From Moraxella bovoculi 237 (GTDB taxonomy: Bacteria; Pseudomonadota; Gammaproteobacteria; Pseudomonadales; Moraxellaceae): DNA of 64,000 nt. Each line of letters opens with the position of its first letter. Position 1 is the stretch's first letter. The notes beneath the pieces were generated by a model. The model saw only the letters and a program-made list of their open reading frames with translations, made no database searches and was not told where the DNA came from. A program made the position numbers and the translations under genes. Location of the stretch: the NCBI RefSeq assembly GCF_000696305.2, contig NZ_AOMT01000025.1, forward strand, positions 23,201 through 87,200. Direction: 5' to 3'. Positions 20,491-28,362 of the stretch are shown here, one piece after another.

Positions 20491-21531
20491 TTATTTGGCA
20501 TCGAACGTGGTGAGCGCGTCTGATTTAACCAATTTAAAGCCTTTGCCATCTGTATTCTCGATGATGAATAATGCTTTGATGTGATGGTCGTTTGCCATCC
20601 GCAGTGCATTGTCATATGGTACGGCGGTCAGTGCTGTTGCCCAGCCGTCTGCCAGTGCGGTGCTATCATGCAAAACAGTGACGCTAGGTGCTGAACCTGC
20701 CACAGGTTTTGCGGTGGTTGGGTTGATGGTGTGGCTGTAGCGCACCCTGTTAAATTCCACCGAATTGCGATAGCCACCAGACGTTGCCATGTGTAGGGTT
20801 TGCCCTGATTTTTGGGTGATGGTGGTGATGGTCTCTCGACTGGCAATAGAGCTGTCAATCACGGGCGAATCGATGGCTAGTGTCCATGCACTGCCTTTGG
20901 CATTCACGCCTTTGGTGGCGACTTCACCGCCAATCTCTACCATATAATCGGTAATCTGATAATCATCGGTAAGGACGCGCGCGATGGTGTCCACGCCATA
21001 GCCTTTGGCGATCGCTGAGAAGTCCAGACCCACGCCATCGTGTATCTTATGGATGCTGTCATTGGTTAGAATGACTTTATCCAGACCGATTTTGTCTTTG
21101 ATGGCGTTTATTTCATTGTCTGTGGGTGGTGATTGCAGTCGCTCGACGCTCATCTTCGAGCCAAAGCCCCACAGCTCCACCAAAGGGTAAACCGTCGGAT
21201 CGAAGCTACCACCGCTCGCCTGATAAATGGCACGACTGTCGCCAAGTACTTGCAAGAAATCCTTATCCAGCGACATGGGGTGATTGCTCGGCAGTCGATT
21301 AAACTTTGAAATTGCGCTGTCTTCGATGTAGGTGGACATGCTTTGGTTCACTTCTTCAAGGCGTGCATCAATGGCGGCTTGAATGTCTGCGCTGTTTTGG
21401 TTGTTGTTTTTGAAGGTGATGTGATAAGTTGTCCCCATCGTTTTGCCTTCGATGCTTTGGTAATCGCTCTTTGGCGAACAAGCGGTCAAACAAACGGCAG
21501 GTACAGCGAGCAAAAGTAGCAAGTGGCGCAT
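20491..21531 (-). CDS. apbE: FAD:protein FMN transferase (ApbE), lipoprotein
   Basis: 346 aa Mg2+-dependent enzyme that attaches FMN covalently to threonine in target proteins. A lipoprotein signal MRHLLLLLAVPAVCLTAC places it on the outer face of the inner membrane. Family motifs are EGKTMGTTYHITF (28-40), LDFSAIAKGYGVD near 168-180, and ATSGGYRNS followed by HTINPTT near 249-276. Its expected substrates NqrB and NqrC (each with an SGAT site) are encoded on this strand at 46.6-48.6 kb. In Vibrio, apbE adjoins nqr; here it is unlinked. Confidence 0.93.
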   Translation of the reverse strand: MRHLLLLLAVPAVCLTACSPKSDYQSIEGKTMGTTYHITFKNNNQNSADIQAAIDARLEEVNQSMSTYIEDSAISKFNRLPSNHPMSLDKDFLQVLGDSRAIYQASGGSFDPTVYPLVELWGFGSKMSVERLQSPPTDNEINAIKDKIGLDKVILTNDSIHKIHDGVGLDFSAIAKGYGVDTIARVLTDDYQITDYMVEIGGEVATKGVNAKGSAWTLAIDSPVIDSSIASRETITTITQKSGQTLHMATSGGYRNSVEFNRVRYSHTINPTTAKPVAGSAPSVTVLHDSTALADGWATALTAVPYDNALRMANDHHIKALFIIENTDGKGFKLVKSDALTTFDAK

Positions 21532-21591
21532 GTCATTCCTAAATGATAAATAAACTGTCGGTTATTTTAGCATTTTTTGACGAATAGATAA

Positions 21592-21615
21592 AACAAAACC
21601 GCCAAAGAGCGGTTC
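21592..21615 (-). terminator. Terminator after folA
   Basis: On the minus strand AACCGC pairs with GCGGTT around a 6-base loop, followed by TTGTTTTATC. A modest stem that ends the lgt-thyA-folA group. Confidence 0.6.
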
Positions 21616-21636
21616 GTTGATAATGAGAACGATGGA

Positions 21637-22149
21637 TTAAGATTGGCGCTGCCAAGTGGTAAATTCAAAAGCAATGCCGCTCTTATCATCGGTTTGTTGC
21701 TCTGAACGCCAGATTTCCTTGAATTCATTGCCGATGGCAGGATAATGCGTGTCACCTTGCACGTCCAGATCGACTTCGGTGATTTCTAAGATATCCGCCA
21801 TGCTTAGGCTTTGGCGGTAAATCTCGCCTCCGCCAATAACAAAAATTCTATCTTTACCCAGTCGCGTCGCGTCAGCTTTGGCACTCTTGATGGTGGTTGG
21901 CAAATCATGGGCGACCGCCACACCGTCTGCTGTCCATGCCGTATCTCGTGTAATGACGTGATGTGTCCGATTGGGCAGAGGTCGACCGAGCGACTCAAAG
22001 GTCTTTCGCCCCATGACAATCACGCCCCCTGTGGTAATCTCTTTAAAATGCTTTAAATCAGCAGGGATATGCCAAGCTAGGTCGTTGGCTTTGCCTATGC
22101 AGTTTTGGCGGTCTTTGGCGACCACATGGACGATCTTGATGTTATTCAT
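21637..22149 (-). CDS. folA: Dihydrofolate reductase
   Basis: 170 aa enzyme reducing dihydrofolate with NADPH. Motifs are IGKANDLAWHIPADLKHFK (18-36) with the catalytic aspartate in PADL, VIVMGRKTFESLGRPLPNR near 43-61, and IGGGEIYRQ (about 111-119). The ATG at 22149 (MNNIKIVHVVAK) is chosen because it follows thyA by one base and matches family length; a longer frame overlapping thyA would add 26 untypical residues. Paired with thyA, whose reaction yields its substrate. Confidence 0.95.
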   Translation of the reverse strand: MNNIKIVHVVAKDRQNCIGKANDLAWHIPADLKHFKEITTGGVIVMGRKTFESLGRPLPNRTHHVITRDTAWTADGVAVAHDLPTTIKSAKADATRLGKDRIFVIGGGEIYRQSLSMADILEITEVDLDVQGDTHYPAIGNEFKEIWRSEQQTDDKSGIAFEFTTWQRQS

Positions 22150-22150
22150 A

Positions 22151-22993
22151 TCACACCGCCACGTCTGCCTTGATGCGTTCATGCGATTGGTAGTTTTCGA
22201 TGCTGATATCATCAAAACCAAAGGCAAAAATATCCTTAATTTTAGGATTTAATTTAAGCTGACAAAGTAGCAATGGCTCGCGGGTTAATTGTAATTTTGC
22301 CTGTTCAAAATGGTTATGATACAAATGCGTATCGCCGCCCGTCCACACAAATTCGCCCACGTCTAGCCCGCATACTTGAGCGATCATATGGGTAAATAGG
22401 GCGTAGCTTGCGATATTAAATGGCACGCCCAGAAACACGTCCGCACTGCGCTGATACAGCTGACAGGACAGCTTGTCATTCACGACATAGAACTGAAACA
22501 GCGTATGACAGGGTGGTAGGGCGACTTGGCTGGCTTCATTGGGATTCCAGCCTGAGATGATGAGGCGGCGAGAGTCGGGATTGGTTTTGATTTCGTTGAT
22601 GAGCCATTTGATCTGATCAAAGCCGTCTGTCTGATACGAGCCGTTAGCGTTTTTGGTCGCTCCAAAGTTACGCCACTGATGACCATAAACAGGGCCCAAA
22701 TCACCTTCTTGACGACCGAATCTTGCTGTCTGCTCCGCGGTCGCCCACTCGTCCCAAATGGTTACACCATTGTCCTGCAAATATTTGACGTGAGTATCGC
22801 CTTTGATGAACCATAACAGTTCGTGCGTGATGGATTTCATGTGTACTTTTTTGGTGGTAAGTAGGGGAAATCCATCCGTCAAATCAAATCGCATTTGATA
22901 ACCAAACACCGAACGAGTGCCTGTACCGGTGCGGTCAGATTTGTCTTGTCCTTTGTCTAGGATGTGTTGTAATAATTCTAGATATTGTTTCAT
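22151..22993 (-). CDS. thyA: Thymidylate synthase
   Basis: 280 aa folate-dependent enzyme methylating dUMP to dTMP. It shows [17 protein letters not shown] (20-36), the active-site cysteine in [13 protein letters not shown], and the nucleotide-binding [18 protein letters not shown] (short pieces, about 178-196). Nine bases separate it from lgt upstream, and folA starts one base after its stop. The lgt-thyA-folA run is likely one transcript. Confidence 0.97.
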   Translation of the reverse strand: MKQYLELLQHILDKGQDKSDRTGTGTRSVFGYQMRFDLTDGFPLLTTKKVHMKSITHELLWFIKGDTHVKYLQDNGVTIWDEWATAEQTARFGRQEGDLGPVYGHQWRNFGATKNANGSYQTDGFDQIKWLINEIKTNPDSRRLIISGWNPNEASQVALPPCHTLFQFYVVNDKLSCQLYQRSADVFLGVPFNIASYALFTHMIAQVCGLDVGEFVWTGGDTHLYHNHFEQAKLQLTREPLLLCQLKLNPKIKDIFAFGFDDISIENYQSHERIKADVAV

Positions 22994-23002
22994 GTCCGTG
23001 CC

Positions 23003-23878
23003 TTAGGCTTTTTGCCAATCGTAGATGTTCTTTTTGTAGGCGAGCACCATCAAAATCAAGCCAGCGATGATCATCGGCAAGCTATATAGTTGCCCTTTGC
23101 TCATCCATCCAAAGATCAGCTCATAGCCAACATCTGGCTGACGGAAAAATTCGGTAATAAAACGGCTGCAACCATAACCCAACAAGAACAGCGCAGATAC
23201 AGCATAGCGCGGACGTGGCTTGGCGCTAAACCACCACAGCAATATGAACAGTAATGCGCCTTCGGTCAGTGCTTGATATAACTGGCTTGGGTGGCGTGGC
23301 AGTAGGAAATAATCGCCCATCTGCATCGCGATATTGTGCAGGCTTGGGTCGGCGTTGATGAGCTCATGGTCGGCGTGAACTGCTTGGGGAAAATACATCA
23401 GATGAGCATAATCGCCGTGCGATACGCGCCCCCACAGCTCGCCATTAATGAAGTTGCCCAGTCGCCCAAACAAAAGCCCCGTTGGCACGGCAGGCGCGAT
23501 AAAATCCAGCACGGTAAAGGCGTATTTTTTGTATTTACGTCCAAAAAAATACATAGCAAAAAGCACACCAACAAAGCCACCATGAAAGCTCATGCCGCCT
23601 TCCCACACACGCAGTAGGTAGGCAGGATTGGATAAAAATTCGCCAAAATTGTACAAAATCACATAGCCGATACGACCGCCCAAAATCACACCCAGCGCCC
23701 CATAAAATACCAAATCTGAGACCATTTCTTGAGTGAAATCGCCGCGTTTTTTGGCGCGATAGCTTGCCAAGCCATATGCGAATAAGAATGCAAGCAAGTA
23801 CATAAGCCCATACCAATGCAGCTCAATAAAGCCTAAATCTAGGGCGACAGGGTTAAATTGGGGGTGGATAATTGCCAT
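23003..23878 (-). CDS. lgt: Prolipoprotein diacylglyceryl transferase
   Basis: 291 aa inner-membrane enzyme that transfers diacylglycerol to the lipobox cysteine of preprolipoproteins, the first step for the many lipoproteins in this window. About seven hydrophobic segments. Conserved motifs are HGGFVG (about 98-103) and GRLGNFINGELWGR (about 138-151) of the Lgt signature. Only 9 bases separate it from thyA, as in many proteobacteria. Confidence 0.96.
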   Translation of the reverse strand: MAIIHPQFNPVALDLGFIELHWYGLMYLLAFLFAYGLASYRAKKRGDFTQEMVSDLVFYGALGVILGGRIGYVILYNFGEFLSNPAYLLRVWEGGMSFHGGFVGVLFAMYFFGRKYKKYAFTVLDFIAPAVPTGLLFGRLGNFINGELWGRVSHGDYAHLMYFPQAVHADHELINADPSLHNIAMQMGDYFLLPRHPSQLYQALTEGALLFILLWWFSAKPRPRYAVSALFLLGYGCSRFITEFFRQPDVGYELIFGWMSKGQLYSLPMIIAGLILMVLAYKKNIYDWQKA

Positions 23879-23979
23879 GATTGTCCGAATTTTTTGAAAT
23901 GATTAACCGCTCATTATAGCGAAATTTTTGATTTTTATCTAAGTTTTATTAGTTGGTTTTTGTGAATATTTCTGTGAAC

Positions 23980-24013
23980 AAAAAAAAGACCAAGCGACTG
24001 CTTGATCTTTTTT
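23980..24013 (-). terminator. Terminator after rppH
   Basis: On the minus strand AAAAAGATCAAGC pairs with GCTTGGTCTTTTT (one G-U pair), followed by T residues. It starts within a few bases of the rppH stop. Confidence 0.75.
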
Positions 24014-24015
24014 GG

Positions 24016-24534
24016 TTAGTAGTTGGAGGGTGGTAGAATCAGCTCGCTTTTTAGGGGGAGTCGTTCTATCAGCTCTTGCAATGCCTTTTGATAGACGCCG
24101 CGCTTAAAAGCGACGACTTGATTTAAAGGATACCAATAGCTGACCCATTGCCACTCATCAAATTCGGGTTTTGAAGTATCAAATCGAATGTGTTGGGTGT
24201 TGTTTTCATCTAAGCGGAGCAAAAACCATTTTTGTTTTTGCCCAATACACAAAGGCTCTTGGTTGGTGCGGATATAACGTTTTGGTAAGCGGTAGCGTAA
24301 CCAATCTTTGGTAACCGCAAGCAATTCCACGTGCTGTGGATAAAGTCCGACTTCTTCATGTAGCTCGCGGTACATTGCATCAAGTGGAGTTTCGCCATAA
24401 TCGATCCCCCCTTGTGGAAATTGCCAGCTGTCGTGTCCGATGCGTTTTGCCCAAAGCACTTGACCTTGTGTATTTGCCAAGATGATACCGACGTTGGCTC
24501 GAAAGCCGTCTGAATCAATCATGACTAAACTCAT
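24016..24534 (-). CDS. rppH: RNA 5'-pyrophosphohydrolase
   Basis: 172 aa Nudix hydrolase that removes pyrophosphate from mRNA 5' ends to start RNase E decay. The Nudix box runs about 42-64 ([20 protein letters not shown] with VGL). FRANVGIIL and WQFPQGG are typical of RppH rather than other Nudix proteins. Length agrees with E. coli (176 aa). A terminator lies immediately after the stop; it faces away from the OsmC gene across a 275-base AT-rich gap. Confidence 0.94.
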   Translation of the reverse strand: MSLVMIDSDGFRANVGIILANTQGQVLWAKRIGHDSWQFPQGGIDYGETPLDAMYRELHEEVGLYPQHVELLAVTKDWLRYRLPKRYIRTNQEPLCIGQKQKWFLLRLDENNTQHIRFDTSKPEFDEWQWVSYWYPLNQVVAFKRGVYQKALQELIERLPLKSELILPPSNY

Positions 24535-24810
24535 TATTTAAAATTTATAAAAATTCTACCCAAAATAATGGGCAGATAACTTAATGACTATTAAAACAAA
24601 TTTTCACCAAAAAGTGTAATATTTTTTGAATAAAAATGTTTCTAGATGGTTTTTGGGTTGATCGCTAACTTTTGGCTTGCTTTATTGTCATATAAAATGA
24701 AACGACCAACCGATTACACCTTGAAAATCCTGCAAAAAACCGCCATAGTGTAGCTGTTTTCATGTATTATATTAATAACCTAATAGTCATCTAATAAATT
24801 GGAGTGCTGT

Positions 24811-25236
24811 ATGTCTGATATGAATGCCCGTGTGTCATGGCTAAAAAATGACGTGATTAATTTTAGTGCCAAAAGTGGCTCAGGTCATGAGGTGATCATC
24901 GATTCTGCTCAGACATTGGGTGCTAAGCCGATGGAGTTGATTTTGATGGGTTTGGGTGGCTGTGCCAGTTATGATGTCGTGAGTATTCTAAAAAAATCTC
25001 GCCAAGCGGTCGCGGACATCCACTGCGAAGTCTCTGCCAAGCGTACCGATGCGATTCCTGCGGTGTTTACTGACATTCATTTGCACTTTGTGGTGTCAGG
25101 CACGAATGTCAAAGAATCACAAGTTGCCAAAGCGATCGAGCTGTCTGCGACCAAATACTGCTCGGCCTCAAAAATGCTGGCTGATGGCGGTGTGAACATC
25201 ACTCATGATTATGAAATCATCGAAGTTGCGTCATGA
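24811..25236 (+). CDS. OsmC/Ohr-family protein (YhfA-like)
   Basis: 141 aa. The two redox cysteines typical of OsmC-like peroxidases appear at C51 (GLGGCASYDV) and C117 (ATKYCSAS). The pattern SAKRTDAIPAVFTDIHLHF fits the YhfA subgroup, whose substrate is less clear than Ohr or OsmC. The ATG at 24811 follows GGAGTGCT; a TTG 12 bases upstream lacks a ribosome site. It overlaps the next gene by 4 bases (ATGA), so the two are translationally coupled. Confidence 0.83.
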   Translation: MSDMNARVSWLKNDVINFSAKSGSGHEVIIDSAQTLGAKPMELILMGLGGCASYDVVSILKKSRQAVADIHCEVSAKRTDAIPAVFTDIHLHFVVSGTNVKESQVAKAIELSATKYCSASKMLADGGVNITHDYEIIEVAS

Positions 25237-25664
25237 ATATCATCACGATGTTCGTCGCCAATTTCTCATCTGACATGGACATTGCCATCAAGGCGATGTT
25301 GGTGGCGTGTCTGCTGCCTTTGGTGTTTGCCATGCTTGCCAAGGCGACAGGCGGGTTTAAGATGTCGGATAATGCCAATCCAAGACAGTTTCTTAGTCAT
25401 GTGACAGGGCTGTCAGCGCGCATGAATGCTGCTCAGCAGAACAGCTTTGAGGGGTTGCCGATTTTCTTGGCGGCTGTGATCGTGGCGATGTATTGTTTTG
25501 TGCCACAGAATGTGATCAATGTGCTGGCGTGCCTATATGTACTACTGAGAATTGGCTACGGTGCGGCGTACGCCTTTAATATGCCGTTGGTGCGCTCGGT
25601 GCTGTGGGTGCTTGGCTTATTGTGTTGCGTGATGCTCTTTTATTTTGCAATTTTGGTTATTTAA
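25233..25664 (+). CDS. MAPEG-family membrane protein
   Basis: 143 aa with four hydrophobic helices, as in membrane-associated eicosanoid/glutathione metabolism proteins. The stretch NPRQFL...LSARMNAAQQNSFEGLPIF (about 49-74) contains the MAPEG pattern R-x-x-x-A-x-x-N-x-x-E, in which the Asn and Glu contact glutathione in the eukaryotic relatives. The overlap with the OsmC-like thiol peroxidase gene hints at a thiol/redox role for both. Confidence 0.75.
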   Translation: MNIITMFVANFSSDMDIAIKAMLVACLLPLVFAMLAKATGGFKMSDNANPRQFLSHVTGLSARMNAAQQNSFEGLPIFLAAVIVAMYCFVPQNVINVLACLYVLLRIGYGAAYAFNMPLVRSVLWVLGLLCCVMLFYFAILVI

Positions 25665-25684
25665 GTGACCGATACTATGCTGAT

Positions 25685-25710
25685 CGCTAAAGATTATTTA
25701 GCGGTTTTTT
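25685..25710 (+). terminator. Terminator after the MAPEG gene
   Basis: CGCTAAA (25685-25691) pairs with TTTAGCG (25697-25703), followed by GTTTTTT. The outer repeat TGATCGCTAAA...TTAGCGATCA could fold alternatively for the opposite strand (coaX). Confidence 0.7.
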
Positions 25711-26428
25711 AGCGATCAAAATACCGTTTTAGACCGATGAGCAGCAGTTCTTTTTCTACCTTTAGGGCATCATCAAATTGCACATTTATCATATCCGCCC
25801 CGCCCCCTGTGAGCGTAATCTCAAAATCAGGGTAGTCTGCTTGCAACGCACGCACCGCCCCCACCACGCCAAACAGTACGCCATGATTGACCGCATCAAA
25901 GGTCGTTTTGCCCAATTCGGTGCTGTCAAACCGCCCAGCCTTCACCGCAATCTGCTGAGTGCCTGCATACAGGGCATGGCGTTGCATATAGACGTTAGGT
26001 AGGATATATCCGCCCAAATGCGTGCCGTGTTCTATCAAATCAATCGTTAAAGCCGTGCCACAGCCCACCACGCATTGTTTTTTGGTGTTATCCACCACGC
26101 CAAGCATTTGTAGCCACCTGTCCACGCCAAGCTGATTGGGGTCGTAGTGGCTTGCCAAAAGGGGATGTGTGGCATTGACTTTGGCAAATTCAAAGGGTAC
26201 GGCAAAGCCTTGCAAGGTCTTGTCAATGGCGGTGTTGATTTTTTCGCCAAGCACGCTAGAAATCCCCACAAATTCAGGCTCAAAGCTCGCCAATGTGCCA
26301 AGCAGTCCAAGCAATAATTCATTGGGGGCTTTTAGGTGTTCTTTTGCGTCATGGGCGATAATGGTGTCGTTATCTACAATCCAATATTTTAGGCGGGTGT
26401 TGCCCAAATCCAGCCAAAGTTTTTTCAT
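25709..26428 (-). CDS. coaX: Type III pantothenate kinase
   Basis: 239 aa enzyme phosphorylating pantothenate, first step of CoA synthesis. ASKHA-fold motifs are the phosphate loop DLGNTRLKYW (7-16), the pantothenate-binding GVDRWLQMLG (about 99-108), the segment GCGTALTIDLI with GGYILPN (about 122-143), and GGGAD near the C-terminus. The birA-coaX pair on one strand, 8 bases apart, is a common arrangement in beta/gammaproteobacteria. Confidence 0.93.
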   Translation of the reverse strand: MKKLWLDLGNTRLKYWIVDNDTIIAHDAKEHLKAPNELLLGLLGTLASFEPEFVGISSVLGEKINTAIDKTLQGFAVPFEFAKVNATHPLLASHYDPNQLGVDRWLQMLGVVDNTKKQCVVGCGTALTIDLIEHGTHLGGYILPNVYMQRHALYAGTQQIAVKAGRFDSTELGKTTFDAVNHGVLFGVVGAVRALQADYPDFEITLTGGGADMINVQFDDALKVEKELLLIGLKRYFDR

Positions 26429-26436
26429 GACTTTCC

Positions 26437-27279
26437 TTAGTTTGTAACGATTTTTGCCATACCTGCAAATATCGGCTTAATATCGCCATTGTCATTCAAT
26501 AACAATTCGCCTTGATTGCCAATGCCGATACATCTGCCTTTGGCATAAATATCCGTCATATTATTTTGCATAAAAATATGAATGAGTTTATCGGTCAAAA
26601 GATGATTGGCGTTAAATTTATCAATAAAATTTTGCAGATACATGGGTTCTTTACAATGATTGCAAATTTCTACCGCTTGAAATACCGCATTTGCCATTGG
26701 GATATATAAATCTTGGGCTGTTGTTTTTATGTCGGATAATTCTTTTAAGCACGTCGCTTGATAAAGACCGTCTTTTATCACAGGCGAATTATTGACATTT
26801 AACCCCACGCCAATCACCACACCCACAAGCGTATTTTTATCCAATTTTTTAAAAACAGGCTCAATTAAAATGCCAGAGAGTTTTTTAAAAAATCCTGCCT
26901 TATCATCATAAAATCCCACGTCATTTGCCCATTTGACGCCAATGGGGGGTAGGCTAGCCGTCTGGCGGTGGGTGTTGATGTTTTGGATAATGGGCAAATT
27001 AGCAAGCTCATATCCGACAGCAAGCGAAAGTAGTCCCGACAATGTGTTTAGCTCATATGCTCCATTTCCGATGGGGATATATAGGCTTAAAAAAACATTG
27101 TCCGCACCGCTCACCCACGTCCGCCCATGCTGTCCACGCCCTGCCGTCTGGTGGCTTGCCGTGTATAGGTGGGGGGTAATATGGGAGTGCGCGCCGTCTG
27201 TGATGGCGTGGATAAGCTGGGTGTTGGTGCTGTCCGTGCTGTCAAAATGGGTGTGAAGCGTAGATGTAACAAAAGCCAT
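26437..27279 (-). CDS. birA: Biotin-[acetyl-CoA-carboxylase] ligase without DNA-binding domain
   Basis: 280 aa ligase that attaches biotin to the carboxylase carrier protein. The catalytic domain starts almost at once with DSTNTQLIH (16-24). It contains HQTAGRGQHGRTWVSG (about 43-58) as the biotinyl-AMP loop, and IGVKWANDVGFYDDKAGFFKKLSGIL near 112-137 in pieces. The N-terminal winged helix of E. coli BirA (321 aa) is missing, so it should not repress a biotin operon. It lies 8 bases before coaX. Confidence 0.92.
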   Translation of the reverse strand: MAFVTSTLHTHFDSTDSTNTQLIHAITDGAHSHITPHLYTASHQTAGRGQHGRTWVSGADNVFLSLYIPIGNGAYELNTLSGLLSLAVGYELANLPIIQNINTHRQTASLPPIGVKWANDVGFYDDKAGFFKKLSGILIEPVFKKLDKNTLVGVVIGVGLNVNNSPVIKDGLYQATCLKELSDIKTTAQDLYIPMANAVFQAVEICNHCKEPMYLQNFIDKFNANHLLTDKLIHIFMQNNMTDIYAKGRCIGIGNQGELLLNDNGDIKPIFAGMAKIVTN

Positions 27280-27351
27280 AATTTTGGTTTTTTAAAATGA
27301 GTAAAATTGGGCTATAATAGCACAATTTTATTAATTGATGAGTGTGTCATT

Positions 27352-28161
27352 ATGATGTATCTGTGGTTTGTGGTCGCAGGAGCGTTTGCGGGTGTGTGTG
27401 CAGGGCTGTTTGGCGTGGGCGGTGGTCTGATCATCGTGCCTGCGTTGGTGTGGATTTTGGGGGCGTATGCTTTCCCGAGTGAGATTATCCCGCATGTGTC
27501 GGTGGGGACGGCACTGGCAACCATCATCATCACTTCTATCAGCTCGCTCACTGCTCATAACAAAAAGGGAGGTGTGCGCTGGGATGTCTTTAAGAACCTA
27601 ACCTACGGCTTGGTCATCGGCTCGCTGTTCGGGGCGTGGGTGGCAACGCTGATTCAAGGTGATTATTTGCAAGGTCTGATTGGTGTGTTTGCCATCATCA
27701 TGTCTATTCAGATGTTCATGAAAAAGGCGGATGAGAACATCAAGCCCCTGCCTAAGCCGATGAGCCAAAGCGTGGCGGGCGGTGTCATTGGCATGGCTTC
27801 GGCGATTTTTGGGATTGGCGGTGGCAGTCTAAATGTGCCGTATCTTACCCACGCGGGTCTGCCCATGAAACAAGCGGTCGGGACTTCTGCAGCGTGCGGC
27901 TTGCCGATTGCCATTGCTGGCGCACTTGGCTTTATGTGGTTTGGTAGCAGCCATGTGGCGAATATGAGCGAGCCTGTGGCAGGACTGCTTGGCTTTGTAC
28001 ATTTGCCTGCCTTTGTTGCCATTAGTGTGGCGAGCTTTATTACCGCCAAACTTGGAGCAAAAATCGCCCACAAACTGCCTGCTGCCACACTCAAAAAAGC
28101 CTTTGCGTGCCTATTGATTGTGGTGGGTTGTCAATTGGTTTGGGGTGCTTTTTCAGGCTAA
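27352..28161 (+). CDS. TauE/SafE-family sulfite or anion exporter
   Basis: 269 aa inner-membrane protein with about eight hydrophobic helices. Two repeated family motifs are visible: GVGGGLIIVPALVW in the first half and GIGGGSLNVPYL in the second, the hallmark of this transporter family. The ATG pair at 27352/27355 is preferred over an upstream TTG because a perfect TATAAT lies at 27313-27318, which would put the transcription start inside a longer frame. Substrate cannot be told from sequence. A strong terminator follows. Confidence 0.82.
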   Translation: MMYLWFVVAGAFAGVCAGLFGVGGGLIIVPALVWILGAYAFPSEIIPHVSVGTALATIIITSISSLTAHNKKGGVRWDVFKNLTYGLVIGSLFGAWVATLIQGDYLQGLIGVFAIIMSIQMFMKKADENIKPLPKPMSQSVAGGVIGMASAIFGIGGGSLNVPYLTHAGLPMKQAVGTSAACGLPIAIAGALGFMWFGSSHVANMSEPVAGLLGFVHLPAFVAISVASFITAKLGAKIAHKLPAATLKKAFACLLIVVGCQLVWGAFSG

Positions 28162-28178
28162 CTTATGCTGAATACGAC

Positions 28179-28208
28179 AAAAGCCTTGATATTGATCAAG
28201 GCTTTTTT
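28179..28208. terminator. Terminator after TauE gene
   Basis: AAAAGCCTTGAT (28179-28190) pairs perfectly with ATCAAGGCTTTT (28195-28206), with more T residues following. Confidence 0.9.
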
Positions 28209-28362
28209 ATGGCAAGTTGAAATCAGTCTTTTGATTTAAATCTTGACACGCATTAGTTGATTGTTAGAACCCAAGAAAACCGCACAGATTGCACAAAACG
28301 ACATTCAAAATTTGTTATAATAGCCATCTTTTGTTTCTTATTATCACAAAAACTGCCAAATC

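Noticed and set aside
22861..22880. GTAGGGGAAATCC as a fourth copy of the small palindromic repeat
   Set aside because: It lies inside thyA coding sequence and has no matching inverted end.
24505..24514. GCCGTCTGAA, the Neisseria DNA uptake sequence
   Set aside because: A single exact copy inside rppH coding sequence; no second copy or enrichment noticed, so chance.
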